Assembly (NCBI GenBank): GCA_027186245.1
Contig: CP114481.1
Location: 35,557,501-35,621,500, forward strand
Direction of reading: 5' to 3'
Source: Coriaria nepalensis
Taxonomy: Eukaryota > Streptophyta > Magnoliopsida > Cucurbitales > Coriariaceae
Length of the DNA: 64,000 bases
The notes below the pieces were generated by a model that was given only the letters and a program-made list of their open reading frames with translations, was not told the origin of the DNA and searched no databases. The position numbers were made by a program, and so were the translations under genes. Shown one piece after another: positions 51,475 to 61,735 of the stretch; the stretch's first letter is position 1, and the number at the start of each line of letters is the position of its first letter.

Positions 51475-53540
51475 AATCATTTCAATGAGTCATTTCAAGT
51501 CAATAACTTATTTCAAAGCAAGTCGAACGAATTCTATTTTTGCACTACAAACACAAGTTTTGTGCATAATTTCCAAATGATCATTGCAAGGAAAGTGTGC
51601 ATTCGTTTAACCTTAAAATCAATTCAATAAGTCATATCAAGTCAATAACTTATTTCAAAGCAAGTCGAACGAATTCTATTTTTGCATTACAACCACAAGG
51701 TTTCTGCATAACTTGCAAATGATCAATGCAAGGAAAGTGTGCATTCGTTTAACCTTAAAATCATTTCAATGAGTCATTTCAAGTCGATATCTTATTTCAA
51801 AGTAATTCGAACGAGCACTATTTTTGCACTACAAATGCAAGTTTTGTGCATAACTTGCACATGATCGATGCAAGGAAACTGTGCTTTCGTTTAACCTTAA
51901 AATCATTTCAATGTGTCTTTTCAAGTCAATGACTTATTTCAAAGCAAGTCGAAAGAATTCTATTTTTTCACTACAAATGCAAGTTTTGGGCATAACTTGC
52001 AAATGATCAATGCAAGGAAAGTGTGCATTCGTTTAACCTTAAAATCATTTCAATGAGTCATTTCAAGTCAATAACTTATTTCAAAGCAAGTCGAAAGAAT
52101 TCTATTTTTGCACTACAAATGCAAGTTTTGGGCATAACTTGCAAATAATCAATGCAAGGAAAGTGTGCATTCGTTTAACCTTAAAATCATTTCAATAAGT
52201 CATTTCAAGTCAATAACTTATTTCAAAGCAAGTCGAATGAATTCTATTTTTGCACTACAAACACAAGTTTTGGGCATAACTTGCAAATGATCAATGCAAG
52301 GAAAGTGTGCATTCGTTTAACCTTAAAATCATTTCAATGAGTCATTTCCAGTCAATAACTTATTTCAAAGCAAGTCGAACGAATTCTATTTTTGGACTAC
52401 AAACACAAGTTTTGTGCATAACTTGCAAATGATCAATGCGAGGAATGTGTGCATTCGTTTAACCTTTAAATCATTTCAATGTGTCATTTCAAGTCGATAT
52501 CTTATTTCAAAGAAAGTCGAAGGAATTCTATTTTTGCACTACAAACACAAGTTTTGTGCATAACTTGCAAATGATCATTGCAAGGAAAGTGTGCATTCGT
52601 TTAACCTTAAAATCAATTCAATGAGTCATTTCAAGTCAATAACGTATTTTAAAGCAAGTCGAACAAATTCTATTTTTGCACTACAAACACAAGTTTTGTG
52701 CATAACTTCCCAATGATCATTGCAAGGAAAGTGTGCATTCGTTTAACCTTAAAATCAATTCAATAAGTCATATCAAGTCAATAACTTATTTCAAAGCAAG
52801 TCGAACGAATTCTATTTTTGCACTACAAACACAAGGTTTCTGCATAACTTGCAAATGATCAATGCAAGGAAAGTGTGCATTCGTTTAACCTTAAAATCAT
52901 TTCAATGAGTCATTTCAAGTCGATATCTTATTTCAAAGTAATTCGAACGAGCACTATTTTTGCTCTACAAATGCAAGTTTTGTGCATAACTTGCACATGA
53001 TCAATGCAAGGAAACTGTGCATTCGTTTAACCTTAAAATCATTTCAATGTGTCTTTTCAAGTCAATAACTTATTTTAAAGCAAGTCGAAAGAATTCTATT
53101 TTTTCACTACAAATGCAAGTTTTGGGCATAACTTGCAAATGATCAATGCAAGGAAAGTGTGCATTCGTTTAACCTTAAAATCATTTCAATGAGTCATTTC
53201 AAGTTGATATCTTATTTCAAAGCAATTCGAAGGAATTCTATTTTTGCACTACAACCACAAGTTTTGTGCATAACTTGCAAATGATCAATGCAAGGAAAGT
53301 GTGCATTCGTTTAACCTTAAAATCATTTCAATGAGTCATTTCCAGTCAATAACTTATTTCAAAGCAAATCGAACGAATTCTATTTTTGCCCTACAAACAG
53401 AAGTTTTCTGCATAACTTGCAAATGATCAATGCAAGGAAAGTGTGCATTCGTTTAACCTTTAAATCATTTCAATGAGTCATTTCAAGTCAATAACTTATT
53501 TCGAACCAAGTCGAACGAATTCTATTTTTGCACTACAAAC
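51475..53540. repeat. Block L, copy 1
   Basis: Matches 54243-56308 at offset 2768 bp, which is not a whole number of monomers (19.5). Shared markers are the AACCACAAGGTTTCTGC unit (51697 and 54465), AATGCGAGGAATGTG (52433 and 55201), CACAAGGTTTCTGC (52833 and 55601) and TTTGCCCTACAAACAG (about 53388 and 56156). The half-monomer offset is produced by the broken unit at 54168 lying between the two copies. Confidence 0.87.
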
Positions 53541-54097
53541 AGAAGTTTTTTTCATAACTTGCAAATGATCAGTGCAAGGAAAGTGTGCATTCGTTTAACC
53601 TTTAAATCATTTCAATGAGTCATTTCAAGTCAACAACTTATTTCAAAGCAAGTCGAACGAATTCTATTTTTGCACTACAAACACAAGTTTTGTGCATAAC
53701 TTGCAAATGCTCAATGCAAGGAAAGTGTGCATTCGTTTAACCTTAAAATCATTTCAATGAGTCATTTCAAGTCGATATCTTATTTCAAAGTAAGTCGAAC
53801 GAGCACTATTTTTGCACTACAAATGCAAGTTTGGTGCATAACTTGCACATTATTAATGCAAGGAAACTGTGCATTCGTTTAACCTTAAAATCATTTCAAT
53901 GAGTCATTTCAAGTCAATGACTTATTTCAAAGCAAGTCGAAAGAATTCTATTTTTTCACTACAAATGCAAGTTTTGGGCATAACTTGCAAATGATCAATG
54001 CAAGGAAAGTGTGCATTCGTTTAACCTTAAAATCAATTCAATGAGTCATTTCAAGTCAATAACTTATTTCAAAGCAAGTCGAACGAATTCTATTTTT

Positions 54098-54239
54098 GCA
54101 CTACAAACACAACTTTTGGGCATAACTTCCAAATGATCATTGCAAGGAAAGTGTGCATTCGTTTAACTCACTACAAATGCAAGTTTTGGGCATAACTTGC
54201 AAATGATCAATGCAAGGAAAGTGTGCATTCGTTTAACCT
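54098..54239. repeat. Truncated monomer: out-of-register junction
   Basis: A monomer of the TTCCAAATGATCATTGC type runs to GCATTCGTTTAAC (54167) and jumps directly to TCACTACAAATGC (54168), which belongs to unit positions about 14-26 of the next copy. The missing part is unit positions about 84-142 plus 1-13, some 72 bp. Register arithmetic confirms it: the accumulated phase shift is -14 at 52386 and -86 at 55154. No microhomology longer than about one base is visible at the join. It lies at the boundary between L copies 1 and 2. Confidence 0.92.
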
Positions 54240-54242
54240 TAA

Positions 54243-56308
54243 AATCATTTCAATGAGTCATTTCAAGTCAATAACTTATTTCAAAGCAAGTCGAACGAAT
54301 TCTATTTTTGCACTACAAACACAAGTTTTGTGCATAACTTCCAAATGATCATTGCATGGAAAGTGTCCATTCGTTTAACCTTAAAATCAATTCAATAAGT
54401 CATATCAAGTCAATAACTTATTTCAAAGCAAGTCGAACGAATTCTATTTTTGCACTACAACCACAAGGTTTCTGCATAACTTGCAAATGATCAATGCAAG
54501 GAAAGTGTGCATTCGTTTAACCTTAAAATCATTTCAATGAGTCATTTCAAGTCGATATCTTATTTCAAAGTAATTCGAACGAGCACTATTTTTGCACTAC
54601 AAATGCAAGTTTTGTGCATAACTTGCACATGATCGATGCAAGGAAACTGTGCTTTCGTTTAACCTTAAAATCATTTCAATGTGTCTTTTCAAGTCAATGA
54701 CTTATTTCAAAGCAAGTCGAAAGAATTCTATTTTTTCACTACAAATGCAAGTTTTGGGCATAACTTGCAAATGATCAATGCAAGGAAAGTGTGCATTCGT
54801 TTAACCTTAAAATCATTTCAATGAGTCATTTCAAGTCAATAACTTATTTCAAAGCAAGTCGAAAGAATTCTATTTTTGCACAACAAATGCAAGTTTTGGG
54901 CATAACTTGCAAATAATCAATGCAAGGAAAGTGTGCATTCGTTTAACCTTAAAATCATTTCAATAAGTCATTTCAAGTCAATAACTTATTTCAAAGCAAG
55001 TCGAATGAATTCTATTTTTGCACTACAAACACAAGTTTTGGGCATAACTTGCAAATGATCAATGCAAGGAAAGTGTGCATTCGTTTAACCTTAAAATCAT
55101 TTCAATGAGTCATTTCCAGTCAATAACTTATTTCAAAGCAAGTCGAACGAATTCTATTTTTGCACTACAAACACAAGTTTTGTGCATAACTTGCAAATGA
55201 TCAATGCGAGGAATGTGTGCATTCGTTTAACCTTTAAATCATTTCAATGTGTCATTTCAAGTCGATATCTTATTTCAAAGCAAGTCAAAGGAATTCTATT
55301 TTTGCACTACAAACACAAGTTTTGTGCATAACTTGCAAATGATCATTGCAAGGAAAGTGTGCATTCGTTTAACCTTAAAATCAATTCAATGAGTCATTTC
55401 AAGTCAATAACTTATTTCAAAGCAAGTCGAACGAATTCTATTTTTGCACTACAAACACAAGTTTTGTGCATAACTTCCCAATGATCATTGCAAGGAAAGT
55501 GTGCATTCGTTTAACCTTAAAATCAATTCAATAAGTCATATCAAGTCAATAACTTATTTCAAAGCAAGTCGAACGAATTCTATTTTTGCACTACAAACAC
55601 AAGGTTTCTGCATAACTTGCAAATGATCAATGCAAGGAAAGTGTGCATTCGTTTAATCTTAAAATCATTTCAATGAGTCATTTCAAGTCGATATCTTATT
55701 TCAAAGTAATTCGAACGAGCACTATTTTTGCTCTACAAATGCAAGTTTTGTGCATAACTTGCACATGATCAATGCAAGGAAACGGTGCATTCGTTTAACC
55801 TTAAAATCATTTCAATGTGTCTTTTCAAGTCAATAACTTATTTTAAAGCAAGTCGAAAGAATTCTATTTTTTCACTACAAATGCAAGTTTTGGGCATAAC
55901 TTGCAAATGATCAATGCAAGGAAAGTGTGCATTCGTTTAACCTTAAAATCATTTCAATGAGTCATTTCAAGTTGATATCTTATTTCAAAGCAATTCGAAG
56001 GAATTCTATTTTTGCACTACAACCACAAGTTTTGTGCATAACTTGCAAATGATCAATGCAAGGAAAGTGTGCATTCGTTTAACCTTAAAATCATTTCAAT
56101 GAGTCATTTCCAGTCAATAACTTATTTCAAAGCAAATCGAACGAATTCTATTTTTGCCCTACAAACAGAAGTTTTCTGCATAACTTGCAAATGATCAATG
56201 CAAGGAAAGTGTGCATTCGTTTAACCTTTAAATCATTTCAATGAGTCATTTCAAGTCAATAACTTATTTCGAAGCAAGTCGAACGAATTCTATTTTTGCA
56301 CTACAAAC
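54243..56308. repeat. Block L, copy 2
   Basis: Second copy at offset 2768. It begins shortly after the only out-of-register junction of the window. From about 55060 it is also the first part of block K copy 1. Small differences from copy 1 include TTTTTGCACAACAAATGC near 54881 and TTTAATCTTAAAATC near 55654. Confidence 0.87.
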
Positions 56309-58325
56309 ACAAGTTTTCTGCATAACTTTCAAATGATCATTGCAAGGAAAGTGTGCATTCGTTTAACCTTAAAATCATTTCAATGAGTCATTTCCAGTCA
56401 ATAACTTATTTCAAAGCAAATCGAACGAATTATATTTTTGCCCTACAAACAGAAGTTTTCTGCATAACTTGCAAATGATCAATGCAAGTAAAGTGTGCAT
56501 TCGTTTAACCTTTAAATCATTTCAATGAGTCATTTCAAGTCAATAACTTATTTCGAAGCAAGTCGAATGAATTCTATTTTTGCACTACAAACAGAAGTTT
56601 TTTTCATAACTTGCAAATGATCAGTGCAAGGAAAGTGTGCATTCGTTTAACCTTTAAATCATTTCAATGAGTCATTTCAAGTCAACAACTTATTTCAAAG
56701 CAAGTCGAACGAATTCTATTTTTGCACTACAAACACAAGTTTTGTGCATAACTTGCAAATGCTCAATGCAAGGAAAGTGTGCATTCGTTTAACCTTAAAA
56801 TCATTTCAATGAGTCATTTCAAGTCGATATCTTATTTCAAAGTAAGTCGAACGAGCACTATTTTTGCACTCCAAATGCAAGTTTGGTGCATAACTTGCAC
56901 ATTATTAATGCAAGGAAACTGTGCATTCGTTTAACCTTAAAATCATTTCAATGAGTCATTTCAAGTCAATAATTTATTTCAAAGCAAGTCGAACGAATTC
57001 CATTTTTGCACTACAAACACAAGTTTTGTGCATAACTTGCAAATGATCAACGCAAGGAAAGTGTGCATTCGTTTAACCTTAAAATCATTTCAATGAGTCA
57101 TTTCAAGTCGATATCTTATTTCAAAGTAATTCGAACGAGCACTATTTTTGCACTACAAATGCAAGTTTTGTGCATAACTTGCACATGATCAATGCAAGGA
57201 AACTGTGCTTTCGTTTAACCTTAAAATAATTTCAATGTGTCTTTTCAAGTCAATGACTTATTTCAAAGCAAGTCGAAAGAATTCTATTTTTTCACTACAA
57301 ATGCAAGTTTTGGGCATAACTTGCAAATGATCAATGCAAGGAAAGTGTGCATTCGTTTAACCTTAAAATCAATTCAATGAGTCATTTCAAGTCAATAACT
57401 TATTTCAAAGCAAGTCGAACGAATTCTATTTTTGCACTACAAACACAACTTTTGGGCATAACTTCCAAATGATCATTGCAAGGAAAGTGTGCATTCGTTT
57501 AACCTTAAAATCAATTCAATAAGTCATATCAAGTCAATAACTTATTTCAAAGCAAGTCGAACGAATTCTATTTTTGCACTACAAACACAAGGTTTCTGCA
57601 TAACTTGCAAATGATCAATGCAAGGAAAGTGTGCATTCGTTTAACCTTTAAATCATTTCAATGAGTCATTTCAAGTCGATATCCTATTTCAGAGTAATTC
57701 GAACGAGCACTATTTTTGCTCTACAAATGCAAGTTTTGTGCATAACTTGCACATGATCAATGCAAGGAAACTGTGCATTCGTTTAACCTTAAAATCATTT
57801 CAATGTGTCTTTTCAAGTCGATATCTTATTTCAAAGCAAGTCGAACGATTCTATTTTTGCACAACAAACCGAAGTTTTGTGCATAACTTGCAAATGATCA
57901 ATGCAAGGAAAGTGTGCATTCGTTTAACCTTGAAATCATTTCAATGAGTCATTTCAAGTCAATATCTTATTTCAAAGTAATTCGAACGAGCACTATTTTT
58001 GCACTACAAATGCAAGTTTTGTGCATAACTTGCACATGATCAATGCAAGGAAACTGTGCATTCGTTTAACCTTAAAATCATTTCAATTTGTCATTTCAAG
58101 TCAATAACTTATTTCAAAGCAAGTGGAACGAATTCTATTTTTGCACTACAAACACAAGTTTTGTGCATCACTTGCAAATGATCAATGCAAGGAAAGTGTG
58201 CATTCGTTTAACCTTAAAATCATTTCAATGAGTCATTTCCAGTCAATAACTTATTTCAAAGTAAGTCGAAAGAATTCTATTGTTGCACTACAAATGCAAG
58301 TTTGTGGCATAACTTGCAAATGATC
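55060..58325. repeat. Block K, copy 1 (3265 bp, 23 monomers)
   Basis: Repeated at offset 3265 bp (23 monomers minus 1). Shared rare variants are AATGCGAGGAATGTG (55201), GAAACGGTGCATTC (about 55780), AACTTTCAAATGATCATTGC (about 56325), GCACTCCAAATGC (about 56866), CGATATCCTATTTCAGAG (about 57678), GAACGATTCTATT with AAACCGAAG (about 57842) and AATTTGTCATTTC (about 58085). The end of the unit also matches block E and segment M at 24 kb (offset 33858). Confidence 0.9.
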
Positions 58326-61300
58326 AATGCAAGGAAAGTGTGCATTCGTTTAACCTTAAAATCATTTCAATGAGTCATTTCCAGTCAATAACTTATTTCA
58401 AAGCAAGTCGAACGAATTCTATTTTTGCACTACAAACACAAGTTTTGTGCATAACTTGCAAATGATCAATGCGAGGAATGTGTGCATTCGTTTAACCTTT
58501 AAATCATTTCAATGTGTCATTTCAAGTCGATATCTTATTTCAAAGCAAGTCAAAGGAATTCTATTTTTGCACTACAAACACAAGTTTTGTGCATAACTTG
58601 CAAATGATCATTGCAAGGAAAGTGTGCATTCGTTTAACCTTAAAATCAATTCAATGAGTCATTTCAAGTCAATAACTTATTTCAAAGCAAGTCGAACGAA
58701 TTCTATTTTTGCACTACAAACACAAGTTTTGTGCATAACTTCCCAATGATCATTGCAAGGAAAGTGTGCATTCGTTTAACCTTAAAATCAATTCAATAAG
58801 TCATATCAAGTCAATAACTTATTTCAAAGCAAGTCGAACGAATTCTATTTTTGCACTACAAACACAAGGTTTCTGCATAACTTGCAAATGATCAATGCAA
58901 GGAAAGTGTGCATTCGTTTAATCTTAAAATCATTTCAATGAGTCATTTCAAGTCGATATCTTATTTCAAAGTAATTCGAACGAGCACTATTTTTGCTCTA
59001 CAAATGCAAGTTTTGTGCATAACTTGCACATGATCAATGCAAGGAAACGGTGCATTCGTTTAACCTTAAAATCATTTCAATGTGTCTTTTCAAGTCAATA
59101 ACTTATTTTAAAGCAAGTCGAAAGAATTCTATTTTTTCACTACAAATGCAAGTTTTGGGCATAACTTGCAAATGATCAATGCAAGGAAAGTGTGCATTCG
59201 TTTAACCTTAAAATCATTTCAATGAGTCATTTCAAGTTGATATCTTATTTCAAAGCAATTCGAAGGAATTCTATTTTTGCACTACAACCACAAGTTTTGT
59301 GCATAACTTGCAAATGATCAATGCAAGGAAAGTGTGCATTCGTTTAACCTTAAAATCATTTCAATGAGTCATTTCCAGTCAATAACTTATTTCAAAGCAA
59401 ATCGAACGAATTCTATTTTTGCCCTACAAACAGAAGTTTTCTGCATAACTTGCAAATGATCAATGCAAGGAAAGTGTGCATTCGTTTAACCTTTAAATCA
59501 TTTCAATGAGTCATTTCAAGTCAATAACTTATTTCGAAGCAAGTCGAACGAATTCTATTTTTGCACTACAAACACAAGTTTTCTGCATAACTTTCAAATG
59601 ATCATTGCAAGGAAAGTGTGCATTCGTTTAACCTTAAAATCATTTCAATGAGTCATTTCCAGTCAATAACTTATTTCAAAGCAAATCGAACGAATTCTAT
59701 TTTTGCCCTACAAACAGAAGTTTTCTGCATAACTTGCAAATGATCAATGCAAGTAAAGTGTGCATTCGTTTAACCTTTAAATCATTTCAATGAGTCATTT
59801 CAAGTCAATAACTTATTTCGAAGCAAGTCGAATGAATTCTATTTTTGCACTACAAACAGAAGTTTTTTTCATAACTTGCAAATGATCAGTGCAAGGAAAG
59901 TGTGCATTCGTTTAACCTTTAAATCATTTCAATGAGTCATTTCAAGTCAACAACTTATTTCAAAGCAAGTCGAACGAATTCTATTTTTGCACTACAAACA
60001 CAAGTTTTGTGCATAACTTGCAAATGCTCAATGCAAGGAAAGTGTGCATTCGTTTAACCTTAAAATCATTTCAATGAGTCATTTCAAGTCGATATCTTAT
60101 TTCAAAGTAAGTCGAACGAGCACTATTTTTGCACTCCAAATGCAAGTTTGGTGCATAACTTGCACATTATTAATGCAAGGAAACTGTGCATTCGTTTAAC
60201 CTTAAAATCATTTCAATGAGTCATTTCAAGTCAATAATTTATTTCAAAGCAAGTCGAACGAATTCCATTTTTGCACTACAAACACAAGTTTTGTGCATAA
60301 CTTGCAAATGATCAACGCAAGGAAAGTGTGCATTCGTTTAACCTTAAAATCATTTCAATGAGTCATTTCAAGTCGATATCTTATTTCAAAGTAATTCGAA
60401 CGAGCACTATTTTTGCACTACAAATGCAAGTTTTGTGCATAACTTGCACATGATCAATGCAAGGAAACTGTGCTTTCGTTTAACCTTAAAATAATTTCAA
60501 TGTGTCTTTTCAAGTCAATGACTTATTTCAAAGCAAGTCGAAAGAATTCTATTTTTTCACTACAAATGCAAGTTTTGGGCATAACTTGCAAATGATCAAT
60601 GCAAGGAAAGTGTGCATTCGTTTAACCTTAAAATCAATTCAATGAGTCATTTCAAGTCAATAACTTATTTCAAAGCAAGTCGAACGAATTCTATTTTTGC
60701 ACTACAAACACAACTTTTGGGCATAACTTCCAAATGATCATTGCAAGGAAAGTGTGCATTCGTTTAACCTTAAAATCAATTCAATAAGTCATATCAAGTC
60801 AATAACTTATTTCAAAGCAAGTCGAACGAATTCTATTTTTGCACTACAAACACAAGGTTTCTGCATAACTTGCAAATGATCAATGCAAGGAAAGTGTGCA
60901 TTCGTTTAACCTTTAAATCATTTCAATGAGTCATTTCAAGTCGATATCCTATTTCAGAGTAATTCGAACGAGCACTATTTTTGCTCTACAAATGCAAGTT
61001 TTGTGCATAACTTGCACATGATCAATGCAAGGAAACTGTGCATTCGTTTAACCTTAAAATCATTTCAATGTGTCTTTTCAAGTCGATATCTTATTTCAAA
61101 GCAAGTCGAACGATTCTATTTTTGCACAACAAACCGAAGTTTTGTGCATAACTTGCAAATGATCAATGCAAGGAAAGTGTGCATTCGTTTAACCTTGAAA
61201 TCATTTCAATGAGTCATTTCAAGTCAATATCTTATTTCAAAGTAATTCGAACGAGCACTATTTTTGCACTACAAATGCAAGTTTTGTGCATAACTTGCAC

Positions 61301-61735
61301 ATGATCAATGCAAGGAAACTGTGCATTCGTTTAACCTTAAAATCATTTCAATTTGTCATTTCAAGTCAATAACTTATTTCAAAGGAAGTCGAACAAATTC
61401 TATTTTTGCACTACAAACACAAGTTTTGTGCATAACTTGCAAATGATCAATGCAAGGAAAGTGTGCATTCGTTTAACCTTAAAATCATTTCAATGAGTCA
61501 TTTCAAGTCAATAACTTATTTCAAAGCAAGTGGAACGAATTCTATTTTTGCACTACAAACACAAGTTTTGTGCATCACTTGCAAATGATCAATGCAAGGA
61601 AAGTGTGCATTCGTTTAACCTTAAAATCATTTCAATGAGTCATTTCCAGTCAATAACTTATTTCAAAGTAAGTCGAAAGAATTCTATTGGTGCACTACAA
61701 ATGCAAGTTTGTGGCATAACTTGCAAATGATCAAT
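58326..61735. repeat. Block K, copy 2 (24 monomers)
   Basis: Second tandem copy at offset 3265 up to about 61375. One extra monomer is then inserted and the offset becomes 3407 bp (24 monomers minus 1) until the end. Other differences are single bases, for example GAATTCTATTGGTGC against GAATTCTATTGTTGC (about 61684). After 61740 the sequence follows segment M (CATTAAAATC) and not K. Confidence 0.9.
61383..61524. repeat. Single extra monomer inserted in K copy 2
   Basis: A whole 142-bp unit reading CAAAGGAAGTCGAACAAATTC at its left edge is present here and absent from the corresponding place of K copy 1 (about 58118), where the sequence passes directly to CAAAGCAAGTGGAACG. The insertion is exactly one monomer, so the register is kept. 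The closest sources are common EcoRI-plus units; the AAATTC change removes its own EcoRI site. Confidence 0.8.
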
